Assembly (NCBI RefSeq): GCF_963678865.1
Contig: NZ_OY787459.1
Location: 2,756,501-2,820,500, forward strand
DNA length: 64,000 bases
DNA from: Maridesulfovibrio sp.
GTDB taxonomy: Bacteria > Desulfobacterota > Desulfovibrionia > Desulfovibrionales > Desulfovibrionaceae
Direction: 5' to 3'
A model generated the notes under the pieces. The model had not been told where the DNA came from and did no database searches. It worked only from the letters and a program-made list of their open reading frames with translations. Shown one piece after another: positions 42,026 through 50,934 of the stretch (the first letter of the stretch is position 1; each line of letters begins with the position of its first letter). The translations under genes were made by a program, and so were the position numbers.

Positions 42026-44143
42026 ATGAATACTCGTGATGAATCCCATAATTCCAAATGGTTTTCCGACTGGAAGATTTTAGTTTTATTTGCGCTTCTT
42101 TGCTTCGCGTTTGCATTTGGATTGCGGGCGATGGAGTTACCGAAATGGGATAATCCGGCATTTATGGTTGACGGTGAGTATATTTTGGGAACTCATGATG
42201 CATACGCATGGTTGGCTGGAGCTAAAGGTGTAGGGCGTGCGGTAGATAATCCCATGGCCGGATTGGTCAGGGTTCTGGGAAGTGTCACCGGGGCACCTTA
42301 CGGTAATATCGCTTTTTGGTTGCCTGTTGTTTTTGCTGGATTTACCGCTGTTGCCGCATTTGCATGGGGGATGCTTCTTGGTGGCCCCTGGCTTGGATTT
42401 TGTGCCGGAGTATTTGCCACCTCTATCCCAATGTTTTATTACAGGACTAGATTAAGCTATTACGATACTGATGTTGTTACCCTTCTTTTCCCTCTGATCA
42501 TTTCTTTCTTAATGATTTTCTGGCTGAATCGGGGGATCAGAAATAGATGGCTACCTGATGATGTAAAGATTCAATCCTTTCAACCCACGATGTTCGAATA
42601 TTTTCTCCCTGTTATAGGTGGTTTTTTTGTCAGCTTTGGAAAGTTGTGGCACACAGATGTTTTTTCATTCGGCTTATATACTATTTTTGCTGCTACATTC
42701 CTTGTTTTTATTTGTGGTAGCAAAGAGAATCGTCCTATTTTATTGCGAGGAATCACTTTATTTGTCCTGCCCGCTTTGTTCGGTTGGATTGGCGGGGCCC
42801 TTTCAATTCTGTTTATTGCCGCACTGATCAAAATTGATATTCAAAAATATCACGTTTTTAAGAATGTGTATTTTTATCTCTTTATTGTTTTGGTTGCGTT
42901 GGTTTTGAGCGATGCAGGGGTATTGCTGATTAATTTATTTTCTAAAATGCAGTCATACTTGAAGCCTATTTCAGATGCTGCACAGGAAAGTGTGGCCCAG
43001 CTTCATTATCCCAGTATCGGACAGAGTGTTATCGAAGCTCAGAATATTCAATTTGCTGCTTTATTGAATGACCTGACCGGCAATATGTATCTCTCCTGTT
43101 TCGGGTTGTTCGGCTTTCTGTTCTTGTTGGCTCGCCGTCCTCAAGTCCTGCTTTTATTGCCTTTTGCGGTTATGACTATTGCAGCGGTCAAGCTTGGCGG
43201 CAGATTTGCCATGTTCGGCGGTATAGCTGTCGGTCTTGGAGGTTGTTACTTTTTGTACTGGCTGATTTTTAAATTTGTCACGCTTGGTAAGCAGAAAGTT
43301 TTTTGTTCAGCAGGTGCATCAGCTGTTTTGATTATTTATTTGATGGTCAGCATTCTCCCTGGATATAGTCAGGCAATGCCTACTCCAATAATTTACCAGG
43401 AACATGCTAAGGCTTTGAAGGCAATGTCCGGTATTACACCTCAAAACAGTACCTTCTGGACATGGTGGGACTGGGGTTATGCAACCATGTATTTTACTGG
43501 TCAAAATTCTTTTGCTGACGGCAGCAACCATGGCGGTACGACCCTTTTTCCTCTTGCTTTTGCTTATACGACTCCTTCTTTTATGCAGGCTAATCAGTTT
43601 ATTAAGTATGCGGCTTCAAAAAAAGGTGGGCCATCAACTACATGGAGCAAAATGCCAGCTGAGGACGTTGTCGGACTAGTCCGCAGTTTTGGTTTTAAGG
43701 ATTACGGATTCAAGGATACTCCCAAGCAATACATAGTCACCACTTGGTCGGATGTGCGTCTCGCATATTGGATATTGTATTACGGGTCCTGCGATTTGCT
43801 GACCGGACAGGGGGTTCATCCGAATATTAGTACTGTCAACACAGCATTCAGCCTTGATAAAGATGCAGGACGTCTTGTCTTTGGTGACGGTGCGTCTCTC
43901 CCGATTTCTGGGTTCGATGTAGCATATTTGGGAATGGGCGAAAGTAGAGTTTATCCTGAATCTGAAGCTCCATTTTTGGTCTATAATAAATATGTCGGGC
44001 AAGGCTATTTAGTTAATGATATGGCTAGGAACAGTCTTCTGTTCAGGCTGTTGCTGATGAACCCGTCCAGTCCTGAAATTAAAGGGAAGTTCAAGTTGGT
44101 TTATGAAGGTTTTCCCTTGGTCAGGATTTATGAAGTAATTTAA
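42026..44143 (+). CDS. pglB: STT3/PglB-type N-oligosaccharyltransferase
   Basis: A 705-residue GT-C membrane enzyme that moves a lipid-linked oligosaccharide onto Asn of N-X-S/T in exported proteins. About 13 membrane segments fill residues 17-455, and a periplasmic domain fills the rest. Catalytic features match PglB/STT3: Asp58 in GTHDAYAW on the first external loop, YYDTD at 145-149, and the sequon-binding WWDWG at 480-484. Known Desulfovibrio PglB enzymes are active and accept sequons without the acidic -2 residue. ATG 42026 has an AGGTG site; longer frames overlap gspE and are not used. It stands between the secretion ATPase and a protein with 24 sequons, its likely acceptor. Confidence 0.93.
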   Translation: MNTRDESHNSKWFSDWKILVLFALLCFAFAFGLRAMELPKWDNPAFMVDGEYILGTHDAYAWLAGAKGVGRAVDNPMAGLVRVLGSVTGAPYGNIAFWLPVVFAGFTAVAAFAWGMLLGGPWLGFCAGVFATSIPMFYYRTRLSYYDTDVVTLLFPLIISFLMIFWLNRGIRNRWLPDDVKIQSFQPTMFEYFLPVIGGFFVSFGKLWHTDVFSFGLYTIFAATFLVFICGSKENRPILLRGITLFVLPALFGWIGGALSILFIAALIKIDIQKYHVFKNVYFYLFIVLVALVLSDAGVLLINLFSKMQSYLKPISDAAQESVAQLHYPSIGQSVIEAQNIQFAALLNDLTGNMYLSCFGLFGFLFLLARRPQVLLLLPFAVMTIAAVKLGGRFAMFGGIAVGLGGCYFLYWLIFKFVTLGKQKVFCSAGASAVLIIYLMVSILPGYSQAMPTPIIYQEHAKALKAMSGITPQNSTFWTWWDWGYATMYFTGQNSFADGSNHGGTTLFPLAFAYTTPSFMQANQFIKYAASKKGGPSTTWSKMPAEDVVGLVRSFGFKDYGFKDTPKQYIVTTWSDVRLAYWILYYGSCDLLTGQGVHPNISTVNTAFSLDKDAGRLVFGDGASLPISGFDVAYLGMGESRVYPESEAPFLVYNKYVGQGYLVNDMARNSLLFRLLLMNPSSPEIKGKFKLVYEGFPLVRIYEVI

Positions 44144-44266
44144 TGAAAGATTTTGGCTTGTTTTTCTTGATAATATCTTGTATTGAGGATTCATAAAGTT
44201 GTGCTGCGTACCGTAGGCATGGGGTTTTCGGTGTGCTCACAAGCAAAACATGGAGATTTTTTCACT

Positions 44267-46444
44267 ATGAAAAAACTTATCGGTATTTTTACAGTACTGC
44301 TCGTACTCTGCGCTTCCAGTGCTTTCGCGCTGACCGCTGAGTTCCCTGCGTACTACAACGGTTCCATGGGCAATGCTGTCTATGGTAACAACTTCAATGG
44401 TACCCAGATGTTCTATACGGGTTTCGGCGTTAACGCTACAGGCCTGCGTACAGCCGCTTCTGCTAAATCTTGGGGCAGAATGGTTATGTTCAAATCTGAA
44501 ACCAGCCCTACCTACTACAAAAAAGACCTCTTTCATGTTAACGCATCCTGGGATGTTCCTAGCAGAAAGGCTTTTTTTAACGGTACAGTAGTTTTCGCCA
44601 ACGGTTCCACGACTTTTACAGGCTCCCTCGGTAACGCTACCATTGCTACCAACGCTAAAGGACCTTTCCTGACTTTTGATGTTACCGCTGGTGCTACAGC
44701 AGGTCAGAAGATTGGCGGCCTTGCCACCCTCGCTCCTGTTAACTCCACCTTGAACGCAACCACATACTTTGTGCCTGTGTCCGGTTACCAGATGATGGTT
44801 GGTATCACTAACGCAACCAACAACATGACCGCGCATAGTGCTACTGCCCTCCAGAACGCATCTACCACTGGTTCCGGTCTCTCCATGAGCATGGTTTACC
44901 AGAACGGTACTTTCCTGAATACTTCCGGTGACCTCGCTATCGCTGATGGTGCTACCTGGGATTACTATGCATATGGTGTTGCTCAGAACGATCCTGTAGT
45001 TATCTTTGGTCAGGTTAAGATCAACTCCGACTACAGCACCACTTCTACTACCGGTAACGCTCAGGCTAGATACTACATCCTGAACTCCACTGATAATGTT
45101 GATGAGTCCACTTGGGCATACTTCAACGCTACTACTTATAAAAATGCTGCTGGCGGTAACCTCCAGATAGCAAGAAAAGCTGGTAAAACCGCTGCATCCA
45201 AGACTGCTAGCACTTTCTACCTCTTCCAGAACGCTACCATCAACGCAGACCAGAACATGGTTTCCGGTTTTGTTACTGCTGCCAACCAGAAGTGCTTCGC
45301 TGTCATGATCAAGAGCGGAAGCAACCTTTCCAATGACTACCTCAGGAACAAAGGTTTCACCACTGTGTTCACCGGTTCCGGTAAAGCTAATCAGGAAGCT
45401 GGTAACGCTACTGCTGGTCTGATGCAGTTCAGAGTTGATAATAACATGGAACTCACCGGTGCTTCTCATAACTGGTTTGTTAAAGCTCCTGCAGCTGCCG
45501 GTGCAAACTTCCAGAACATTGATAGTTGTAAAGCAAACATTGACGGTTACACCATCAATGTAGCTTCTACTTCTCAGTTTAAAATCGCTCAGACCAACGC
45601 TACCTTCTATGACACCGCTGGTGATAAAGTTGGTTACTTCTACGGTAAAAGATCTGCTGATGATACCTTTGCTGTAGGTATCTTCGAAAGCCACATGACC
45701 GGTACTACCGTTGCTAATGCTCAGACTCGTCAGAGCACTGTTGCTTACCGCACTCTTGCTTTCCTGATCCCCACTTCCGCTACTACCTCTGTAATCACCA
45801 ATGCTGGTTCCGCTTACCAGATCAACGCATCCCTGGCTGACTTCACTGGCGCTGTAGGTACTCTCCGCACCAACTCCACCGGTTACACCAAGGCTGCTCT
45901 TCGTGCTGAATGGACCGGTATTCCTTCTGACTTCGTACCTTTGACTGACGTTAAAGGTTACCAGCTTACCTCTCAGGGTAAGATGGGTCCCGGTCAGGAA
46001 TTCTACTACACTGCTTCTTTCCAGATGACTGGTGTTGCTGGTAGAGTTTCCGGACTTAATCTTTACAAGCTCATGACTGATGGTGCTACTTCTCACCGTC
46101 TTGCCTACTCTGAAACTCCTTCAACTACCACTGATGGTATCTGGTGGATTTCCTCTGCTGACGGTAACACCAACTTGGGTTCTAATTCCGAACTCTCTGC
46201 AGATCAGACCTACTATGTAAACTGGGTTGTAAAGAACAACGGTTCTTACGACACCAACAATACTGAAAACAAGGGTAGCACTGTTCCGGTTCAGATTTCT
46301 GACCCGGTTATCCTCGGACTTGGCGGCACATCCAGCTCCAGCTCCTCCGGTTGTGTATTCAACCCCGCAGCTGGCTTCGGTCTGGAATGGCTGCTCCTGA
46401 TGCTTGCTCCCATGGTTGCTATCGTACGTAGCCGCTTCAAGTAA
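44267..46444 (+). CDS. Sequon-rich secreted surface protein with Cys C-terminal sorting signal
   Basis: A 725-residue exported protein with no named family. A signal peptide (cut expected after AFA, residue 21) precedes about 660 residues rich in Asn, Thr, Ser, Ala, Gly and aromatic strands, probably a beta-rich surface or fibre domain. I count 24 N-X-S/T sequons (first at residue 32), mostly NAT, NGS, NGT, NAS or NST; only one has an acidic -2 residue. The end is a tripartite sorting signal: Gly/Ser linker, Cys696 in SGCVFNP, hydrophobic helix 706-720, basic tail RSRFK. Codon use is strongly biased (GGT, AAC, GCT, TCC), suggesting high expression. ATG 44267 has GGAGA. Its likely partners are the upstream PglB, GspDE and CPBP protease. 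Confidence 0.88.
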   Translation: MKKLIGIFTVLLVLCASSAFALTAEFPAYYNGSMGNAVYGNNFNGTQMFYTGFGVNATGLRTAASAKSWGRMVMFKSETSPTYYKKDLFHVNASWDVPSRKAFFNGTVVFANGSTTFTGSLGNATIATNAKGPFLTFDVTAGATAGQKIGGLATLAPVNSTLNATTYFVPVSGYQMMVGITNATNNMTAHSATALQNASTTGSGLSMSMVYQNGTFLNTSGDLAIADGATWDYYAYGVAQNDPVVIFGQVKINSDYSTTSTTGNAQARYYILNSTDNVDESTWAYFNATTYKNAAGGNLQIARKAGKTAASKTASTFYLFQNATINADQNMVSGFVTAANQKCFAVMIKSGSNLSNDYLRNKGFTTVFTGSGKANQEAGNATAGLMQFRVDNNMELTGASHNWFVKAPAAAGANFQNIDSCKANIDGYTINVASTSQFKIAQTNATFYDTAGDKVGYFYGKRSADDTFAVGIFESHMTGTTVANAQTRQSTVAYRTLAFLIPTSATTSVITNAGSAYQINASLADFTGAVGTLRTNSTGYTKAALRAEWTGIPSDFVPLTDVKGYQLTSQGKMGPGQEFYYTASFQMTGVAGRVSGLNLYKLMTDGATSHRLAYSETPSTTTDGIWWISSADGNTNLGSNSELSADQTYYVNWVVKNNGSYDTNNTENKGSTVPVQISDPVILGLGGTSSSSSSGCVFNPAAGFGLEWLLLMLAPMVAIVRSRFK

Positions 46445-46482
46445 GCACCAGCCTACTGGATTAAATCCACGTAGATAAATAT

Positions 46483-46516
46483 AGAGGGCCGGCCTTAGGG
46501 TCGGCTCTCTTTTTTA
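46483..46516 (+). terminator. Rho-independent terminator after the surface protein gene
   Basis: Twelve-pair stem AGAGGGCCGGCC/GGTCGGCTCTCT (two G-T pairs) with a TTAG loop, followed by a T run. It separates the secretion/glycosylation unit from the glycan cluster. Confidence 0.9.
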
Positions 46517-46562
46517 GTATAATATTGATTCAGTTTTTGTCTGTGAGTTAAGAAAGTTTGAT

Positions 46563-48611
46563 ATGAGTGTTATTCCATACCGTAAAGATATCGACGGTTT
46601 GCGCGCTGTTGCAGTGTTGCTTGTTGTTTTATCTCATGCGCAATTCGCTTTGTTTAAAGGTGGATTTATCGGTGTAGATGTCTTTTTTGTTATTTCGGGG
46701 TACTTGATTACTTCGATAATGGTTAACGAAATTGACCGTGGGATATTCAGTTTTAGAAAATTTTATCTGCGCAGGATCAAGCGCTTGCTTCCGGCTTTGC
46801 TTATTGTGCTTTCTAGCACTTCGTATTTCGCACATAAGATGCTTATGCCATACGAGTTGATAAATTATGCTAAAGCTCAGTTTGCAACACTCTCATATTG
46901 TTCTAATTTTTTTTTATGGCGATATTTCGGTGGATATTGGAGAGGGTACTCAAAGGAATTTCCATTAACCCATACTTGGTCGTTGTCTGTTGAAGAACAA
47001 TTTTATGCTATTTGGCCTACATTACTTCTTTTAGCCTACACTTTTATTCCCAAACGATTCCACACCAAAATTCTGTTCTCAGTCTTTGTTTTTCTCCTTA
47101 TTCTTTCGCAATATTTGGTTAAATACCCTGAATTTGCTTTTTACATGATCCCGGCTCGATTTTATGAAATGTTTATGGGGGCGATGGCTGCACTTCTTTT
47201 CCGTAAACCTATTGCACTGGATAAAATACTAGAAAAACATTTTGTTAATATTTGTCATGTTATAGGCATATCTTTACTTTTATATGCAGCGTTCGCTTAT
47301 AAAGGTGGGCTTGCCTATCCGGGCTTGAATGCATTGGTTCCCTGTCTTGGAACTTTGTTGCTGATACTTCCCTTTCGGAGAGATCGCTCTCTAGTTTCGG
47401 GGATTTTATCTTCGCGCGTCTTTGTCGGAATAGGTAAAATTTCTTATTCGCTGTATCTTTGGCATTGGCCTATTTTTTCATTGCTGGCTTTTTCGGGACA
47501 TTCTGTTGATAAATATCGTTACCCCGCGTTATTACTGAGTTTTGTCCTATCCATCATTTCATATTATTGTGTGGAAAAACCATTCAGAAAAGCAAAGATA
47601 TCATTTAGAAAGGCACTTCTAGGTTTCGTGATTCTGCCTATTGGTTTAAGTTTTTTATATATGGAAGCCTCTTTGGAGGACGGTTTTCTCAACAGGTACG
47701 CCGGAACAACCCGAAAAGCTGTTCAGTCCTATTCAATGATTGAAAATTCATATCTGGAAGCGCAACTTGGTAAGAGCTCGCCAACTGATGAGCATAAAGA
47801 AAATAAGAATACAATTTGGGGGTATGATCGTCCTGAGGCTATCAGCGCACTACTTGTAGGCGATTCTCATTCCACAGCAATACGTCCATTTGTTGAGTTG
47901 TTATGCCAGCCATTTGGAATCAAAGGATTGCAAATTTCAAGAGATAGTACTCCATTTTTACTTAATGTAGATTATTATGTTCCTGATGTTTATGGTAATC
48001 AAGTTCTGCGCAAAGATAAACGTGAAATGAACAATTATTGGCGCCAATTAATCATTGATAAAAAAATTAAATATGTCTTTATTGCTGCATTTTATTCATC
48101 TAGAATCTATTCAAACACTGATCATCCTGAACATATGGTGCATGATAAAGTTGTGCAGGGTTTGGACATATTGGATGATAATAAGAAAAGTTTTTATCTC
48201 GGCTTATATGATACAGTTAAATTTCTTGTTGATAATGGCGTAGTACCTATCATATTTAAAGATGTTCCCTATCTTAAGACAAACCTGTCTAAAAATTATA
48301 TGAAAAATTTATTATTTAATTCTCATCTTAAGACAACCTATCCTTGGGTAAACATAATTAACCGTCATAAATATGAAGATTCCGCGATTGACAGGATAAA
48401 GTCGGAGTTTCCGCCTGTGATTGTTATCGATCCCAAAGATATACTGCAGAATTATGTTAAAGATGGGCAATTCTCTCCGGTTATTGCAGGTATTCCATTA
48501 TATGCTGATAGTAATCATCTAAATTCGCTTGGTGCAAAGCTTTTGGGAGAAAAATGGGTAGACAGTTTTGGGAATCCTTTGCAAAGAGCTATAAAAACAA
48601 ATAGCAAGTAG
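46563..48611 (+). CDS. Acyltransferase-3 / SGNH O-acetyltransferase
   Basis: A 682-residue two-part enzyme. Residues 1-370 form the ten-helix acyltransferase-3 membrane domain, opening with YRKDIDGLRAVAVLLVVLSH and GFIGVDVFFVISGYLI. The C-terminal part is an SGNH hydrolase-like domain with the nucleophile Ser in VGDSHST near residue 440 and the Asp/His pair in YADSNHLNS near the end. Such OafA/OatA-like proteins O-acetylate surface sugars on the periplasmic side. It is the first gene of the glycan cluster and is clearly more AT-rich than the genes before 46.5 kb, a sign of transfer. A perfect TATAAT at 46518-46523 may belong to its promoter. Confidence 0.9.
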   Translation: MSVIPYRKDIDGLRAVAVLLVVLSHAQFALFKGGFIGVDVFFVISGYLITSIMVNEIDRGIFSFRKFYLRRIKRLLPALLIVLSSTSYFAHKMLMPYELINYAKAQFATLSYCSNFFLWRYFGGYWRGYSKEFPLTHTWSLSVEEQFYAIWPTLLLLAYTFIPKRFHTKILFSVFVFLLILSQYLVKYPEFAFYMIPARFYEMFMGAMAALLFRKPIALDKILEKHFVNICHVIGISLLLYAAFAYKGGLAYPGLNALVPCLGTLLLILPFRRDRSLVSGILSSRVFVGIGKISYSLYLWHWPIFSLLAFSGHSVDKYRYPALLLSFVLSIISYYCVEKPFRKAKISFRKALLGFVILPIGLSFLYMEASLEDGFLNRYAGTTRKAVQSYSMIENSYLEAQLGKSSPTDEHKENKNTIWGYDRPEAISALLVGDSHSTAIRPFVELLCQPFGIKGLQISRDSTPFLLNVDYYVPDVYGNQVLRKDKREMNNYWRQLIIDKKIKYVFIAAFYSSRIYSNTDHPEHMVHDKVVQGLDILDDNKKSFYLGLYDTVKFLVDNGVVPIIFKDVPYLKTNLSKNYMKNLLFNSHLKTTYPWVNIINRHKYEDSAIDRIKSEFPPVIVIDPKDILQNYVKDGQFSPVIAGIPLYADSNHLNSLGAKLLGEKWVDSFGNPLQRAIKTNSK

Positions 48612-48768
48612 TGTTTTGGATATGTCTTTTAGACAAAAAGGCTATTGTTGCCTTTACAGCTTAAGTTTATTAGAAGCTTGGGCATATAAGATACTAAAAT
48701 TTGTTATGCGAGACAGATTAGTTAAGGCACTTTAAAGATAATTTTGTTATATAAATAAGGAATATAAA

Positions 48769-49776
48769 ATGAAAACAGCAGTAATTGGTACCGGTGCTAT
48801 GGGCCAGCACCACGTTAGGCTTTATTCTGACATAGTGAATTCTGAGCTGGTCGGTGTTGTTGACCAGAATGAAGCTCAGACTGAACGGCTTTGCGGACTC
48901 TATGGTGGTCGCGGTTATTCTGACTACCGGGAAATGATTGATAAAGAAAAACCTGATGCAGTGACAATCGCACTGCCGACTTCCCTTCATCACCAGGCTA
49001 CCATGGATTGCCTTGATGCGGGAATACATGTCATGGTTGAAAAGCCCATTGCCAAGACTGTAGAACAGGCAAGGGAAATGATTGTCAAGGCAAAGGAAGT
49101 AGGGCGTGTCCTCAAAGTCGGTCATATCGAGCGTTTTAACCCTGCCGTGACTCAGCTGAAAGAAAGACTTGCCGATGGTCAGCTGGGACGCATTTTTACC
49201 ATTCACTCCAGACGCCAGTCTCCCTATCCCGGACGTATTACTGATGTCGGGGTAGCAAGCGACCTCGCCACTCATGAACTTGATATGATGCGTTACATTG
49301 CCCAGTCTGAAGTTCATTCAATGACAGCTGAAATTTCAAAAGTAATGAATACTGACAATGAGGATATTGTTTTCGGTTTGTTGCGTTTTGAAAATGAAAT
49401 TCTCGGCATTCTGGATGTTAACTGGATAACACCAACCAAAATTCGTGAAATTTCTGTCACCGGTGAGAATGGCATGTTCACTGTAGATTATCTCAATCAG
49501 AACTTGACCTTTAACTCAAACTACGCAGCTGAGCAGAATGAAAATCAGAGTGACTGGTTTAAAGCCAAGTTTGGTGTTGCAGAAGGTGATTTTACCCGGT
49601 TCAGGGTTGAAAAGAGAGAGCCTCTTCGTGTTGAAATAGAATCTTTTCTCAATTGTTGTGAGAATGATTTGACTCCGCTCGTCACAGGCGAAGATGGACT
49701 TGAAGCTCTAAATCTGGCTCTTCGGATTGTTGATAGCAAGTACAATTGTGGATGCAAAAAAATAGACCACAGATAA
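48769..49776 (+). CDS. Gfo/Idh/MocA sugar dehydrogenase, WbpB/WlbA-like
   Basis: A 335-residue NAD(P)-dependent oxidoreductase. The Rossmann motif GTGAMGQHH is at the N-terminus, and the catalytic Lys is in VEKPIAKT near residue 92, with HIERFNP and DLATHELDMM in the C-terminal domain. In aminosugar loci such enzymes oxidise C3 of UDP-GlcNAc(A) so that a WbpE-type aminotransferase can add an amino group; a WbpE-like gene lies at 52659. That pairing is the reason for the WbpB-like label and is inference. It has an AAGGAATATAAA site before the ATG. A 17-bp inverted repeat follows its stop. Confidence 0.85.
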   Translation: MKTAVIGTGAMGQHHVRLYSDIVNSELVGVVDQNEAQTERLCGLYGGRGYSDYREMIDKEKPDAVTIALPTSLHHQATMDCLDAGIHVMVEKPIAKTVEQAREMIVKAKEVGRVLKVGHIERFNPAVTQLKERLADGQLGRIFTIHSRRQSPYPGRITDVGVASDLATHELDMMRYIAQSEVHSMTAEISKVMNTDNEDIVFGLLRFENEILGILDVNWITPTKIREISVTGENGMFTVDYLNQNLTFNSNYAAEQNENQSDWFKAKFGVAEGDFTRFRVEKREPLRVEIESFLNCCENDLTPLVTGEDGLEALNLALRIVDSKYNCGCKKIDHR

Positions 49777-49833
49777 CCTATCCCAATTTGATCTTATGAC
49801 CGTCTTTTAGGTAAGCGGTTTCGCTTGAAAAAG

Positions 49834-49885
49834 AACTGTCAAATCAAGAGAAGATGCTAATGCCTGTCCTCTTGATTTGACAGTT
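49834..49885. repeat. Perfect 17-bp inverted repeat
   Basis: Arms AACTGTCAAATCAAGAG (49834-49850) and CTCTTGATTTGACAGTT (49869-49885) are exact complements around an 18-base loop. It lies between the dehydrogenase and deacetylase genes. It may act as a terminator, but it is AT-rich and lacks a clean T-tract. Confidence 0.85.
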
Positions 49886-49955
49886 TAGTTTTGAGCAACT
49901 AAAAAATGAGTTTCTTCAGGCAAGCAAACTCAATGATCACTAGTAATGTAAACAA

Positions 49956-50837
49956 ATGGATTTCAAAATGATGAGATGGGTTCCATTTCACGGTCCTGTG
50001 AAGAATAGGTATGCTGCTTATTTTTTGCGTAAAATTATCCATGCTACTTGTCCGGAACAATATTTTGTCCGGTTTATGAGCCAACAGGTAAATCCTTGCG
50101 CTAATGCAACATATGCACTGACCTTTGATTTTGATTTTGAAAAGGATATTGAGGCTTTTCCATATCTGTTGGATATGCTGAAAGAAAATGACATCAAGGC
50201 CGGGTTTGCTGTAATAGGTAAATTCGTTGAGAAATATCCAGATATTCATAAGCGGGCAGTGGATGAAGGGCATGAGATAATAAATCATACATATACGCAC
50301 CCCGACAACCCGCACTGGGCTCCTGATCGTTATTTTAATAAGTTATCGTATGCAGAACAAAAATCTGAAATAGAAAAGGCCCATGAGGTTTTCCAAAAAA
50401 TACTTGGGATAGATTGTATTGGTTTCAGGACTCCTCATTATGGAAATCTCCACACTGAAAGTGTCTACCCGATCCTGTCCGAGCTGGGGTACAAATACAG
50501 CAGTTCAACAGCAGCTTGCGCTTACAAGGGCTTTGGTGCGCCCTCAGTGCATTCTCACGGAATAATTGAGATCCCCACTGGCTGCAGCCTGCACTTTCCA
50601 CTTGCGATTTTTGATTCATGGAATATGCTCCGCAAAAATAATCCATTTCTTGGCGATGATAACCTTTTTGTTGAAGAGTTTGATGCAACCATTGAGGTTG
50701 TCAAAGAGCATAATCTTTTTCTTACTCACTATTTTGATCCCTATGACATCGTGGTGAATAACAAACTTGAAAGGGTGTTAGATAGTATTAATCAACATAA
50801 CATTAAGACTTTGCTCTATAGAGATTTGATATTTTAG
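49956..50837 (+). CDS. Polysaccharide deacetylase-family protein
   Basis: A 293-residue NodB-fold enzyme (carbohydrate esterase 4 type). Motif 1 is LTFDFDFEKD with the metal/catalytic Asp pair; motif 2 is the HTYTH zinc site near residue 112; motif 3 is FRTPHYGN. A late HYFDPYD segment closes the site. It has no signal peptide, so it probably deacetylates a cytosolic sugar intermediate rather than a finished wall polymer. The ribosome site is poor, and ATG 49968 or 49971 are alternatives. It lies in the AT-rich part of the glycan cluster. Confidence 0.85.
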   Translation: MDFKMMRWVPFHGPVKNRYAAYFLRKIIHATCPEQYFVRFMSQQVNPCANATYALTFDFDFEKDIEAFPYLLDMLKENDIKAGFAVIGKFVEKYPDIHKRAVDEGHEIINHTYTHPDNPHWAPDRYFNKLSYAEQKSEIEKAHEVFQKILGIDCIGFRTPHYGNLHTESVYPILSELGYKYSSSTAACAYKGFGAPSVHSHGIIEIPTGCSLHFPLAIFDSWNMLRKNNPFLGDDNLFVEEFDATIEVVKEHNLFLTHYFDPYDIVVNNKLERVLDSINQHNIKTLLYRDLIF

Positions 50838-50934
50838 TGTTTTTGTCAGTAATTTATTTATCGATGCATTTTTGTTGTGAATATAAGACAAATATTTAAA
50901 TAATAACTATATTGAATACGTGTAAGGAATAATG

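Noticed and set aside
44237-46096. 619-codon minus-strand frame opposite the surface protein
   Set aside because: Ser/Val/Gly-rich shadow of a heavily biased gene, without ribosome site or domain; the sense strand has a signal peptide and sorting tail.
49834-49885. Insertion-sequence end or attachment site
   Set aside because: No transposase, target duplication or second copy was seen nearby, so it is kept only as an inverted repeat.
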